DNA of 64,000 nt from Curtobacterium flaccumfaciens (GTDB lineage: Bacteria; Actinomycetota; Actinomycetes; Actinomycetales; Microbacteriaceae). The notes below the pieces were generated by a model. It worked only from the letters and a program-made list of their open reading frames with translations, searched no databases and was not told the DNA's origin. This document shows, one piece after another, positions 1 to 9,284 of the stretch. Made by a program: the position numbers and the translations under genes. Location of the stretch: positions 558,001 to 622,000 of the forward strand of contig CP121450.1 in NCBI GenBank assembly GCA_029689965.1, given 5' to 3'. The number at the start of each line of letters is the position of its first letter. Position 1 is the first letter of the stretch.

Positions 1-508
1 CCGAGTACGACGGGGTGCTGCTGTCTCCCGGTCCCGGGACCCGTCCGACGCGGGCGTCTCCATCGCGACGGTGCACGCGGCCCTCGGAGCGGACACGCCG
101 CTCCTCGGCGTCTGCCTCGGGCACCAGGCGATCGCCGAGGCCCTGGGAGCCACCGTGACGCATGCCGAGGAGCTCATGCACGGCAAGACGTCGCAGGTCG
201 ACCACGACGACAGCGTGCTCTTCGCCGGGGTTCCGCACCCGTTCACGGCCACCCGGTACCACTCGCTCGCGATCGTGGACGGCACCGTTCCGGACGAGCT
301 CACCGTCACGGCACGCACCGGCGGAGGCGTCATCATGGGCGTCCAGCACCGCGACCACCCGGTGTACGGCGTGCAGTTCCACCCCGAGTCGGTGCTCACC
401 GAGGGCGGCTACCGGATGGTGGGCAACTGGCTCGAGACCGCCGGTCTGACCGGCGCCGCCGACCGTGCAGCCGGACTGAACCCGCTCATCGCAGCACACC
501 GCGCCTGA
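1..508 (+). CDS. Glutamine amidotransferase, component II of anthranilate/aminodeoxychorismate synthase (5'-truncated)
   Basis: Class I glutamine amidotransferase that releases ammonia from glutamine for the chorismate-using synthase subunit of tryptophan or folate synthesis. Visible are SPGPG near the start, the nucleophile elbow GVCLGHQAI with its Cys, and the His-Glu pair in VQFHPESV. The window edge removes the N-terminus (perhaps 50-60 residues). One C appears lost near position 40: SPGPG lies in frame 3 and everything from PSDAG onward in frame 2, and restoring a C in the C-run joins them. TrpG and PabA cannot be told apart by eye. The position beside pknB is one often seen for pabA-type genes in Microbacteriaceae. 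It converges on pknB. Confidence 0.88.
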   Translation, partial: RVRRGAAVSRSRDPSDAGVSIATVHAALGADTPLLGVCLGHQAIAEALGATVTHAEELMHGKTSQVDHDDSVLFAGVPHPFTATRYHSLAIVDGTVPDELTVTARTGGGVIMGVQHRDHPVYGVQFHPESVLTEGGYRMVGNWLETAGLTGAADRAAGLNPLIAAHRA

Positions 509-522
509 TCCAGCGCCAACCG

Positions 523-546
523 CCTGCACACCTGGACGGGTGCAGG
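523..546 (+). terminator. Hairpin after the amidotransferase gene
   Basis: CCTGCAC at 523-529 pairs with GTGCAGG at 540-546 across a 10-nt loop, starting 15 nt after the stop codon. There is no T-tract, which is common in high-GC actinobacteria. It could equally be a weak RNA-processing hairpin. Confidence 0.4.
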
Positions 547-576
547 GTGGCGCGTGGCGCCTCCAGGCCGGTCCGG

Positions 577-724
577 CGATCGCTGGGTCCGGCACCCGCG
601 CTGGGCCCGGGGCGGACGCTGGGTCCGGGACCCGCGCTGGGTCCGGGGTGGATGCCACTCCCGCGACGGGCGCTGCTTCCGGGACGGGCGCTGGTCGCGG
701 GACGGGCGCTGGTCGCGGGAACGA
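577..724. repeat. 18-bp tandem repeat (minisatellite), about 8 units
   Basis: The core CGCTGGGTCCGG begins at 581, 599 (one change), 617 and 635. A diverged core, GACGGGCGCTG, begins at 665, 683 and 701. All CGCTG cores stay in one 18-bp phase (581, 599, 617, 635, 671, 689). The array fills most of the 304-bp gap between the amidotransferase stop and pknB. Open frames across it (Gly/Ala/Arg/Thr-rich) arise from the repeat and have no start or domain that would make them genes. Nothing else is recognisable in this gap. Confidence 0.8.
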
Positions 725-812
725 CGTGGTGGCACGCGGACTGGAGGCGCGGTCCGACCGGGCGTGCCTGTCTCCGTCGGGACGTGGTCGCGTCGATCAG
801 GACGCGGCCGGG

Positions 813-2609
813 TCAGTGACCGTCGTCGCCGTCGTCGTTTCCGTTGTCGTCGCCTCCGTCGGAGGCCGGCGGCTGCGTGGGCTGCGACGAGCCGGCACAG
901 TACGTGAGCACGACCGTGCTGCCCTGGGCGATGTCGCCCGCGGGCGCGCTCTGCTGCGTCACGGTGCTGCCCGTGCACGAGTAGGACGGAGCCGGCGTGA
1001 CCTTGAGCCCGAGATCGGCGAGGGTCGCGTTCGCGGTCGGGAACGGCTGCTGGGTGACGTCCGGCAGGTCGACCTTGCCGTTCGACACGGTCAGGTTCAC
1101 GACGGTGCCCTTGCTGTGCTGCGACGTCGCGGCGGGGTCCGAGCTCATCACGGTGCCCTCAGGCACGTCCGGTGAGTAGTCGGAGTTGATCGCTCCGACC
1201 GTGAAGCCCGCGTCCTTCAGTGCCTTCTCGGCGGCGTCCTGCGCCTGGCCCGCGAGGTCCGGGACGGCCACCTGTTCCGGCCCGAGCGAGACCACGACGC
1301 GGATGTTCTGGCTCCGCCCGACGTTGGTTCCGGACCCGGTTCGGTCCGGATGACGGTGCCCTTGTCGACGTCGTCGGAGTTCTCCTCGACCTTCACCGGG
1401 ACGAGGTCGCGCTTCTCGAGCGCCGACGCGGCGGAGTCGTAGGTGGCGCCGGCGACGTTGGGCACGCTGACCGACGACGACACGGGCGGCTTGCCGGGCT
1501 GCAGGTTGGCGACGAAGAACACGACCGCCACGATCACCGCCGCCGTGAGGAGGATCCCGACCCAGATCCAGGCGACCGGTGGGCGGTTCTGCGTCCGCTG
1601 TGGCCGGTGCTCGGCGGTGTCGTCGTCGAGCTCGCGGAACGCGACCGACGGGTTCGACGTCGTGCGCGGGTTCACTCCGAAGAGGACCGTCGAAGCGTCG
1701 TTGGCGGACTGCCGCTCGAAGCTTGCGGGTCGACGCCGGCACGTGTCCTGCGGCCGCCTGCTGCAGCTCCGTCCGGAACTCCGCGGCGTTCTGGTACCGG
1801 CGCGTGCGGTCCTTGACGAGGGCGTGGAGTGTCACGGCGTCGAGCGCCGGGGAGACCCCGGGCGACAGGGTCGACGGCGCGACCGGCTGCTCGCTGACGT
1901 GCTGGTACGCGACCGCGACGGGGGTGTCGCCGAGGAAGGGTGGCCGCCCGGTGAGCAGCTCGAACAGGACGACACCGGTCGAGTACACGTCGGTGCGGGC
2001 GTCGACGGTCTCGCCCCGCGCCTGCTCCGGAGAGAAGTACGATGCCGTCCCGAGGATCGACGTGGTCTGCGCGACCGTGGCCGAGGTGTCCGTGATGGCT
2101 CGGGCGATGCCGAAGTCCATGACCTTCACCTGGCCCGAGTGGGTCACCATCACGTTCGCGGGCTTGATGTCGCGGTGCACGACCCCGGCCCGGTGGGAGT
2201 ACTCGAGCGCGGTGAGGATGCCCTCGGTGATCCGCACGGCCTCGTCCGGGGCGACCGGACCGTCGTCGATGATGTCGGAGAGCGGGCGGCCCTCGACGTA
2301 CTCCATGACGATGAAGGGCACCTGCACCTCGGCGCCGGAGGTCTCGGTCACGGTCTCCTCGCCCGCGTCGTAGACGCGGACGATCGTCGGGTGCGCCATG
2401 CGGGCGGCGGCCTGGGCTTCCTGACGGAAGCGCGTCCGGAACGCCGGGTCGTTGGCGAGGCTCGGCTTCAACAGCTTGACGGCGACCTTGCGCCCGAGGC
2501 GCGTGTCGTTGCCCAGGTGCACGGTGGCCATGCCGCCCCGACCGATGACGTCACCGATCTCGTAGCGGTTGGCGAGGAGGGTGATCCCCGCGGTCACACC
2601 TTCTGGCAC
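813..2609 (-). CDS. pknB: Ser/Thr protein kinase PknB with PASTA repeats
   Basis: Membrane receptor kinase controlling peptidoglycan synthesis and division. The kinase domain occupies about residues 12-275: GRGGMATV loop, catalytic Lys in VAVKLLK, HRDIKPANV catalytic loop, DFGIA, and SPEQARG in the activation segment. A juxtamembrane linker, one membrane helix and several extracellular PASTA repeats follow, ending in a Gly/Asp-rich tail. GTG start with GGAGG five bases upstream. Two breaks cancel each other. Near 1722 AAGCTC reads as AAGCTTC, and near 1335 one C is missing; between them the helix and first PASTA repeat sit in another frame. PASTA repeats bind muropeptides or beta-lactams in this family. 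Last gene of the operon, 121 bp after pknA. Confidence 0.93.
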   Translation of the reverse strand: MPEGVTAGITLLANRYEIGDVIGRGGMATVHLGNDTRLGRKVAVKLLKPSLANDPAFRTRFRQEAQAAARMAHPTIVRVYDAGEETVTETSGAEVQVPFIVMEYVEGRPLSDIIDDGPVAPDEAVRITEGILTALEYSHRAGVVHRDIKPANVMVTHSGQVKVMDFGIARAITDTSATVAQTTSILGTASYFSPEQARGETVDARTDVYSTGVVLFELLTGRPPFLGDTPVAVAYQHVSEQPVAPSTLSPGVSPALDAVTLHALVKDRTRRYQNAAEFRTELQQAAAGHVPASTRKLRAAVRQRRFDGPLRSEPAHDVEPVGRVPRARRRHRRAPATADAEPPTGRLDLGRDPPHGGGDRGGRVLRRQPAARQAARVVVGQRAQRRRRHLRLRRVGAREARPRPGEGRGELRRRRQGHRHPDRTGSGTNVGRSQNIRVVVSLGPEQVAVPDLAGQAQDAAEKALKDAGFTVGAINSDYSPDVPEGTVMSSDPAATSQHSKGTVVNLTVSNGKVDLPDVTQQPFPTANATLADLGLKVTPAPSYSCTGSTVTQQSAPAGDIAQGSTVVLTYCAGSSQPTQPPASDGGDDNGNDDGDDGH

Positions 2610-2730
2610 GTACTCCTCCGAATGTCCGTCCGGGCCAGTGTACGGCAGCCTTCCCTGGTGAGACGCTGGCCGCGAGGGCTCGGACCGAACCGTTACGCAA
2701 CGGTGTCGCGAGCCCCCGTCCGGGGGTCGT

Positions 2731-4485
2731 TCAGTTGTCGTCCTGCGGGCCCTGACTCGGGTTGTTGCCGTCGGTCGGGTCCGTGGTCGGCTCGTCCGTC
2801 GACTGCCAGGTGTCGCTCGATGCGCTCTCCGACTGGGCCGAGGGGGTGAGGTTCCCGCAGGTGACGGTGTAGCTCAGCGAGGCGGAGGTGTTGATCTGAT
2901 CGATCTGCACCGTGACCGAGCGGTGATCGGCGTCGAGCGTCCCCGAGGTCTTGCTCGAGCCGTCCTTGCCGCCCGTGATCGTGTACGCGTACGACGACAC
3001 GGTGTACCCGGTCGGGCACGTCGCGGCGGCCCAGCTGAAGGTCACCTGGCCGTCGGCGGACACGGCTCCGGGCGACGCAGCGTTCGGCTGGTTCACCGTG
3101 GGCGGGGCCGTGTACTGCTGGATCACGACGAGGGAGCCCGCGGTCAGGCTTCCGGTCGGGCTGATCGACTGCACGGTGTTCGCCTTGTCGGCGCTCGGAG
3201 CCGGATCACCGTCCTCGACGCGCGAGGTCAGGCCGACCGACTGGAGCTTCGCCTGCGCGTCGGTCACCGAGAGCCCGACGTAGTCCGCGGCGTTGACGAG
3301 GACGCGGGTCTCCGTCGGGTGGCGCTCGGGGTGGGCGTGTGCGAACGCGTCGGCTTCGCCGAGGACTGCGTCGCTGTCGGCGCCGGGGAACCGCCGCCGT
3401 TCAGCGCGAACGTGGCGATGACACCTGCGACGACGAGCACCGCGATGCCGCCCACCAGCCACCAGATCCAGGCGCGCTTCTTCTTGGGCTCGTCGTCCTC
3501 GCCGTCGACCGGTGAACCGGGAGTGCCTGGTCCTCCGGCGATCGGACCGGCCTGTGTCGTCCCGATGAGCGCCGTGGCGGCGTCGCTCCCCTGGCCTTGC
3601 GGCGGGTTGAACGCCACGGTGCCGCCGGCCGCGATCGCCGGTACGGCGACGGTGGCCGCCGCGACGTCGCCGCGCCGGAGCGCCTGTGCCGCACGGGCCA
3701 GGTTCGCGGCCGTGGCGGGGCGGTCGGCCGGCTTCTTCGCGATGCAGGACATCACGAGGGCGGACACCGGCTCGGGGATGTCCCCGGGGAGCGCCGGGGG
3801 CTGCTCGTTGATGTGCGCCATCGCGATCGCGACCTGCGACTCGCCCGTGAACGGACGACGTCCGGCGAGGCACTCGTACGCGACGATCCCGAGCGAGTAG
3901 ATGTCGGTCGACGGCGACGCCGGGTGTCCGCTCGCCTGCTCCGGCGAGAGGTACTGGACGGTGCCCATGACCTGCCCCGTCGCGGTGAGCGGGACTTGGT
4001 CGGCGATGCGGGCGATGCCGAAGTCCGTGATCTTCACGCGGCCGTCCGGCGTGATGAGCAGGTTGCCGGGCTTGATGTCGCGGTGCACCAGACCCACCGC
4101 GTGGGCGGCCTGCAGGGCGTTCGCGGTCTGCGCGACGATGTCGAGGACCTTGTCGACCGGCAGCGTGTGCTCCCGCTCGATCATGGTCGACAGCGCCTCG
4201 CCCGGGACGAGCTCCATGACGAGGTAGGCGCTGCCGTCCTCTTCCCCGTAGTCGAACACGTTGGCGATGCCCTCGTGGTTGACGAGCGCCGCGTGCCGGG
4301 CCTCGGCGCGGAACCGCTCGAGGAAGCCCGGGTCGCCGAGGTACTCGTCCTTGAGGATCTTGAGTGCGACGGTCCGGCCGATGACGAGGTCGGTGGCCTG
4401 CCACACCTCTCCCATGCCGCCGATGGCGACCCGGGACGAGAAGCTGGTACCGCCCACCGAAGGTGAGTCCGCTGGTGGGTCTCAT
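2731..4485 (-). CDS. pknA: Ser/Thr protein kinase PknA-type, with one PASTA-like repeat and C-terminal extracellular domain
   Basis: Second kinase of the operon, partner of PknB in regulating cell shape. Kinase motifs: [38 protein letters not shown]. The membrane helix follows a KKKR stop-transfer run. Outside the cell come a Thr/Pro-rich linker, one PASTA-like unit ([17 protein letters not shown]) and a beta-rich Ser/Thr domain. Mycobacterial PknA has no PASTA unit, so the extracellular part is a point of difference. The start ATG at 4485 overlaps the pbpA stop as ATGA and gives an N-terminus reading to GGRYQL. An AGCTC to AGCTTC insertion near 4455 and a lost C near 3335 put the kinase body in another frame. 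Start and end share a frame, as expected if the errors cancel. Confidence 0.9.
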   Translation of the reverse strand: MRPTSGLTFGGRYQLLVPGRHRRHGRGVAGHRPRHRPDRRTQDPQGRVPRRPGLPRAVPRRGPARGARQPRGHRQRVRLRGRGRQRLPRHGARPGRGAVDHDRAGAHAAGRQGPRHRRADRERPAGRPRGGSGAPRHQARQPAHHAGRPREDHGLRHRPHRRPSPAHRDGAGHGHRPVPLAGAGERTPGVAVDRHLLARDRRVRVPRRTSSVHGRVAGRDRDGAHQRAAPGAPRGHPRAGVRPRDVLHREEAGRPPRHGREPGPCGTGAPARRRRGGHRRRTGDRGRRHRGVQPAARPGERRRHGAHRDDTGRSDRRRTRHSRFTGRRRGRRAQEEARLDLVAGGRHRGARRRRCHRHVRAERRRFPGADSDAVLGEADAFAHAHPERHPTETRVLVNAADYVGLSVTDAQAKLQSVGLTSRVEDGDPAPSADKANTVQSISPTGSLTAGSLVVIQQYTAPPTVNQPNAASPGAVSADGQVTFSWAAATCPTGYTVSSYAYTITGGKDGSSKTSGTLDADHRSVTVQIDQINTSASLSYTVTCGNLTPSAQSESASSDTWQSTDEPTTDPTDGNNPSQGPQDDN

Positions 4486-5936
4486 TTGTTCAGCACCGCC
4501 TCCATGACTTTCTTCGCGACCGGGGCCGCGACCGTGTTGCCGACCCCGGACTGCCCGAGCCCGCCGCCGTTCCCGACGACGACCGCGACGGCCACGTCGG
4601 GGTCCTTCGCCGGGGCGAAGCCCGTGAACCAGAGCGTGTAAGGGTCGCCCGTGCCGCCCTCTGCAGTACCCGTCTTGCCGGCGACGTCGACACCGTCGAT
4701 CTTGGCATTGGTGCCCGTCCCGGAGCTGACGACGCTCTGCATGGCCTCGGTGAGGTCGCTCGCCTCGGACGACGACAGCGGATCGCTGTACTGCTTCGGG
4801 GAGAAGGACTCGACGGTCTTCAGGTCGCTCGTGGTGATCGAGTCGACGAGCGAGGGCTGCATGACCTTGCCGTCGTTCGCGATGCCGGCGGACACCATGG
4901 CCATCTGCAACGGGGAGACCCGCACGCTGGCCTGACCGAACGAGCTCAGCATGAGCTGCGCGGTGGAGTCGACGTCGGGGTACTGGCTCGCGGTGGCGCG
5001 CATCGGCACCTCGATGGCGTCGCCGAAGCCGTACTTGTCCGCCATGCTCTTGATCGTGTCGTACCCAAGCTTCTGGCCGAGTTCGGCGAACGGGATGTTG
5101 CACGAGTACTGGATGGCGGTGCGGAGCTTCACGGTGTCGCCCCCGCCGCAGGACCCGCCCTCGGCGTTGTTGATGTACGTGCTGGTCCCCGGCAGCTGCA
5201 GGCGCGACGGGTTCGGGAACTCGGAGTCCAGGTCGTACTTGCCGCCCTCGAGCGCGGCCGAGGCGACGATGAGCTTGAAGACCGATCCCGGCGTGTAGAG
5301 GTCACCGCCGATGGCCCGGTTCTGCAGCGGTTTGGCCGCGTCCGACTCGAGCGCCTTGTACTGGTCGATGACGTTCTGCGTGTCGTGCGAGGTGAGCGTG
5401 TTCGGGTCGTAGCCCTGCTTCGACACCATCGCGAGGATCTTGCCGGTCTTCGGCTGGATCGCGACGACCGCACCGGTGTTGTCGCCGAGCGCGTCGTACG
5501 CGGCCTTCTGCACGTCGGGGTCGATCGTGAGGTTGACGTTGTCGCCCTGGACGTCCTGGCCCGTGAGGATGGCGTTGAGGTTCTGGAAGAACGAGGCGTC
5601 GGAGTTGCCGGAGAGCACGCTGTTCTCGGCGCTCTCGATGCCCGAGTTCCCCTGGCCGATGGTGAAGTACCCCGTCACGGCCGAGTACAGGTCGCCGTTC
5701 GTGTACTTGCGCTGGTACTGGTACTGGTCGTCCACCGGGGTCGACTCGGCGATCGGGCTGCCGTCGACGAGGATCGCGCCGCGCTTCGTCGAGTAGCTCG
5801 CGAGGATCGTCCGGGAGTTCCGCGAGTCGGCGCGGAGCGAGTCCGCCGAGAAGAACTGGATCGACGTCGTCGACACGAAGAGCGCGACGAACATGAGCAC
5901 GATGACGGTCGAGACACCGCGAAGCTGTCGGTTCAC
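4482..5936 (-). CDS. pbpA: Class B penicillin-binding protein PbpA (transpeptidase)
   Basis: Intact 484-residue cell-wall transpeptidase that cross-links peptidoglycan together with the SEDS polymerase encoded upstream. N-terminal membrane anchor at about residues 8-28, a dimerisation/pedestal region, then the transpeptidase domain. The three active-site motifs are present: SxxK as GSVFK, SxN as YSCN, and KTG as AGKTGTAEG. Length and order match PbpA/PBP2-type enzymes of actinobacterial fhaA-pknB operons. It overlaps rodA by 4 bp (5933-5936) and pknA by 4 bp, implying translational coupling. The family is the target of beta-lactams. Confidence 0.95.
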   Translation of the reverse strand: MNRQLRGVSTVIVLMFVALFVSTTSIQFFSADSLRADSRNSRTILASYSTKRGAILVDGSPIAESTPVDDQYQYQRKYTNGDLYSAVTGYFTIGQGNSGIESAENSVLSGNSDASFFQNLNAILTGQDVQGDNVNLTIDPDVQKAAYDALGDNTGAVVAIQPKTGKILAMVSKQGYDPNTLTSHDTQNVIDQYKALESDAAKPLQNRAIGGDLYTPGSVFKLIVASAALEGGKYDLDSEFPNPSRLQLPGTSTYINNAEGGSCGGGDTVKLRTAIQYSCNIPFAELGQKLGYDTIKSMADKYGFGDAIEVPMRATASQYPDVDSTAQLMLSSFGQASVRVSPLQMAMVSAGIANDGKVMQPSLVDSITTSDLKTVESFSPKQYSDPLSSSEASDLTEAMQSVVSSGTGTNAKIDGVDVAGKTGTAEGGTGDPYTLWFTGFAPAKDPDVAVAVVVGNGGGLGQSGVGNTVAAPVAKKVMEAVLNK

Positions 5937-7375
5937 CGGCTGCGCTCCTTCCTGGTCGCGCGCGCAGTCCGCCCGCGCGCGGCGGGGATCGCGCCCTGCT
6001 GGACGCGCTGTTCGGCTGGGATGGCATCGGTCAGTCGCAGCAGCATCGCGGCGATGATCCAGTTGGCGACGAGTGATGAACCGCCGGCCGCCATGAACGG
6101 TGTCGTGAGGCCGGTCACCGGGATGACGCGGGTGATGCCGCCGACGACGACGAACACCTGCAGGGCGATGATGAACCCGAAGCCCACGCCGAGCAGCTTG
6201 CCGAAGTCGTCCTGCGCCATGAAGGCGACGCGGAGGCCTCGGGAGGCCAGGACGATGAACAGCGCCAGGATCGCGAAGACGCCGATCAGACCGAGCTCTT
6301 CACCGAGCGAGGCGATGATGTAGTCCGCGTTGGCGACCGGGGTGATGTACGGGCGGCCCTGGCCGAGGCCGGTGCCCGTGATCCCGCCGTTCGCGAAGCC
6401 GAAGAGCCCCTGGACGAGCTGGTAGCTGCCCTGGGTCTGCCGCGTGAAGATCTCCTGGTCGAACGGGTCGAGCCACTGCTCGAACCGACCGTGCACGTAC
6501 ACGAGCGCCGACTGCGCCACGAGTGCGCCGCCGACGAAGAGCACGAGTCCGATCACGACCCAGCCCAGCCGAGCCGTCGCGACGTAGATCATCACGAGGA
6601 ACAGGCCGAAGTACAGCAGGGCGGTGCCGAGGTCGCGCTGGAACACCAGGACGCCCATCGCCGCGCCCCACATGACGAGGATCGGACCGAGGTCACGGGC
6701 GCGCGGGAACGTCATCCCGAGGAACTTCCGGCCGACGATCGACAGTGAGTCACGCGCCGTCACCAGGTAGCCGGCGAAGAACAGCGCCATGGTGATCTTC
6801 GCGAGCTCGCCGGGCTGGAAGGTGAAGGAGCCGACCTTGATCCAGACGCGGGCACCGTTCACGTTGAGCCCGATGCCCGGCAGCATCGGCATGAGCAGCA
6901 GCGCGATCGTCAGGAACATGAAGATGTACCGGTACCGCTGCAGGAACCGGTGGTTCCGGACGAGCACGACCGTGATGATCGCCAGGACCATCGCGAGCAT
7001 CGTCCACACGATCTGCTTCACGCCGATCGCCGACCACCCGGACAGGTCGTTGTGGATGTCGATCCGGTATATCTCCGCGATGCCGATGCCGTTCAGCACC
7101 AGGGCCACCGGCAGGATGAACGGGTCGGCGTTCTTCGCCACGATCCGGAGCACCACGTGCATGATCAGCGCCAGGCCGAGGATGCCCGCGCCGACCCAGA
7201 GCACCGAGGTGTCGAAGAGCTTGCCCTTCGTGCCGAGCTGCACGAGGACCATCGCCCCGGCGCAGATGCCGCAGGCGATGACGAGCAGCACGAGCTCGAG
7301 GTTCCTCGCCCGGGCTGGCTCGCGCAGCTTGATCGTGATCGCCTGCGTGAAGGACTGTGCGGTCGCGCTGCTCAT
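5933..7375 (-). CDS. rodA: SEDS-family peptidoglycan glycosyltransferase RodA/FtsW
   Basis: Intact 480-residue polytopic membrane protein that polymerises lipid II into glycan strands. About ten hydrophobic segments, with the SEDS signatures NGARVWI, FQPGELAKI and QGSYQLVQ visible, and a short basic cytoplasmic tail. Paired with the class B PBP downstream, so assigned to the elongation-type (RodA) pair by operon position rather than by sequence alone. Overlaps pstP and pbpA by 4 bp on each side. No frameshift is visible, one of the few long genes here without one. Confidence 0.93.
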   Translation of the reverse strand: MSSATAQSFTQAITIKLREPARARNLELVLLVIACGICAGAMVLVQLGTKGKLFDTSVLWVGAGILGLALIMHVVLRIVAKNADPFILPVALVLNGIGIAEIYRIDIHNDLSGWSAIGVKQIVWTMLAMVLAIITVVLVRNHRFLQRYRYIFMFLTIALLLMPMLPGIGLNVNGARVWIKVGSFTFQPGELAKITMALFFAGYLVTARDSLSIVGRKFLGMTFPRARDLGPILVMWGAAMGVLVFQRDLGTALLYFGLFLVMIYVATARLGWVVIGLVLFVGGALVAQSALVYVHGRFEQWLDPFDQEIFTRQTQGSYQLVQGLFGFANGGITGTGLGQGRPYITPVANADYIIASLGEELGLIGVFAILALFIVLASRGLRVAFMAQDDFGKLLGVGFGFIIALQVFVVVGGITRVIPVTGLTTPFMAAGGSSLVANWIIAAMLLRLTDAIPAEQRVQQGAIPAARGRTARATRKERSR

Positions 7376-8726
7376 CGCTTCGCTCCAGGGGACCTGGACG
7401 GCGTCGGCGAGTCGGAGGACGTGGGCGTCGGGGACGACGACGAACCCCCCTCGCCACCCGTGCCGGCCTGGTCCTGCCCGGTCTCGGCGGCTTTGCGCAG
7501 CCGGTCGACGATGTCGCGCGCGTCACCGAGGGACTGCGCGTTGATCGTGGAGCGGACGTTCTCACGCGTGTAGTCGGGCAGCGACGACACCGAGATGTCG
7601 GTGTCCTCGTACACGTCGGACAGGGCGATCGGCCCGATCGACTGCTGCACGCCCTTGTAGATCGCCACCGTGCCACGGTCGGTCCCGACGTAGTAGTGGT
7701 CCTGGATGATCCGCCAGCCCAGGAAGACCGCGCCGACGAGGGCCGCGATGGCGACCACGAGGGCGATCGCCCAGGAGATGCGGCGTCGGATCCTGCGTCG
7801 ACGGTCCTCGGCGATGAGCTCGGCGAAGAACTGGTCGGACTCGGGCTCGAAGTGGGAGTCCTCGGGGGCCGTGGTGACCTTGAGCGGGTGCAGCAGGATC
7901 GTGGGGAGGCGGATCGGCTTGCGGCCGGTCGACGCCTCGAAGGTCAGGGGGCTGCGGCGGAACCCACCGTGGTCGCCGCGTCGTCGTCGTCGACGGGCTC
8001 GGTGTCCGTGACGTCCATCACCACGACGGTCACGTTGTCGGGGGCGCCGTGGTCGAGCGTCTCCTTCACGAGGCGCTGCGTGACCTGGTTGGCGTCCATG
8101 TTCGATGCGAGCGCGTGCCGGATGCGCTCCTCGGCGAGGTACGACGACAGGCCGTCGGAGCAGAGCAGCCAGCGGTCGCCCGGCCGGATGTCCATGATGG
8201 CGGTGTCGACCTCGGGGGCGGCGTCGACGTCGCCGAGCACCCGCATGAGCACGGAGCGGCGGGGGTGGACCGCGGCTTCCTCCGGGGTGATCCGGCCGCT
8301 GTCCACCAGACGCTGCACGAACGTGTGGTCCGAGGTGATCTGCTGCAGCTCACCGTCACGGTGGCGGTAGATCCGCGAGTCGCCGATGTGGGCGATGGCC
8401 ACCTGGTCGCCGACGCGGATCATCGCGGACACCGTGGTGCCCATGCCCGTCAGCTCCTGGTGCTCGAACACGGTCTCCGTGATGAGCTGGTTCGCCGCGA
8501 TGAGCGCCGACTGCAGCGCGAACTCGGCGTCGTGCGCCGACGGGAACTCCCGATCGACCTCACGGATGCGCCGGATGGCGATCGCCGAGGCCACGTCGCC
8601 ACCGGCATGGCCGCCCATGCCGTCGGCGACCGCGAACAGGTGCCGCCCGGCGTAGCCGGAGTCCTGGTTGTTCGCGCGGATGCGTCCGACGTGCGACACA
8701 GCGGCGCTCAGCGTGCGAGCCGTCAT
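7372..8726 (-). CDS. pstP: PP2C-family Ser/Thr phosphatase PstP with membrane anchor
   Basis: Manganese/magnesium-dependent phosphatase that reverses PknA/PknB phosphorylation. The N-terminal PP2C domain shows RANNQD, VADGMGGHAGG, GDSRIYR, CSDGLSSY and DNVTVVV, whose acidic residues bind the metals. An Arg-rich juxtamembrane stretch, one membrane helix and a short extracellular domain with a Ser/Pro/Thr-rich tail follow. A C is lost from a C-run near 7945: the first part runs into a premature stop, and the anchor plus outer domain continue in the next frame from LTFEAS. Six bases after fhaB and overlapping rodA by 4 bp. Domain order is that of mycobacterial PstP. Confidence 0.92.
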
Positions 8727-8732
8727 GCCGGG

Positions 8733-9284
8733 TTACCGCCGCAGCTCGAACGTCGTCGTCCCGATCGTGATCGGCGTCCGCTCCGCGACGGTCACGGGAG
8801 TGGTCACCTTCTGACCGTTGACGAACGTGCCGTTCGTGGACTCGAGGTCGGTGAGCAGCCAGCCGTCGGCGCGCAGGTCGAGGCGGGCGTGGTTGGTCGA
8901 GGTGTAGTCGTCGCGGATGACGACGTTGGACTCGCTCGACCGACCGATCGTGATCGGTCCGCCGCCGAGCGGCATCTCCATGCCCTCGCGCGATCCCTCG
9001 GTGATCACGAGGCGGGTCGCGGCCGGCGTGGCGGACTGCTGCGCGCCTCCGGGCTGACCGATCAGATCCGTGAACGCGCCGGCGGGCGCCGGAGCCGGTG
9101 CCGCTGCTGCCGGCACCGCAGGTGTCGTCGGACCGGACGCACCGGCCTTCGGGTCGGTGGGGATGGTGCGCACGCGCTGACCGAACAGGTCGCTCCGCAG
9201 GGCGAAGACGATCACGAACACGAACAGCCAGAGCACCGCGAGGAACGCGAAGCGCAGGACGAGCAGGGTCAGCCCTGTGGTCAC
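8733..9284 (-). CDS. fhaB: FHA-domain protein FhaB/FipA
   Basis: Intact 183-residue protein: N-terminal membrane helix (about residues 4-28), an Ala/Pro-rich linker, then an FHA domain that binds phosphothreonine on substrates of the operon's kinases. The FHA core is recognised by IGRSSESNV, the STNHARL loop and LESTNGTFVNG. The GTG start overlaps the fhaA stop as GTGA. In mycobacteria the orthologue (FipA) recruits division proteins at the septum; the same role is inferred here from operon position. Confidence 0.92.
   Translation of the reverse strand: MTTGLTLLVLRFAFLAVLWLFVFVIVFALRSDLFGQRVRTIPTDPKAGASGPTTPAVPAAAAPAPAPAGAFTDLIGQPGGAQQSATPAATRLVITEGSREGMEMPLGGGPITIGRSSESNVVIRDDYTSTNHARLDLRADGWLLTDLESTNGTFVNGQKVTTPVTVAERTPITIGTTTFELRR

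Noticed and set aside
1443..2849. Long open frame opposite pknB (and similar ones opposite gabT, the potA region, the GMC gene and others)
   Set aside because: High GC makes the antisense frame of a real gene stop-poor. These translate into Arg/Gly/Val/Asp-rich sequence with no domains, and the opposite strand holds clear kinase motifs.
7372..8726. Reading split genes such as pstP, gabT, the DhaK-DhaL kinase or the S9 peptidase as pseudogenes or as separate small genes
   Set aside because: Each break is a single base in a G/C run or an AGCTC context, the family sequence continues without gap, and the gene overlaps remain intact.
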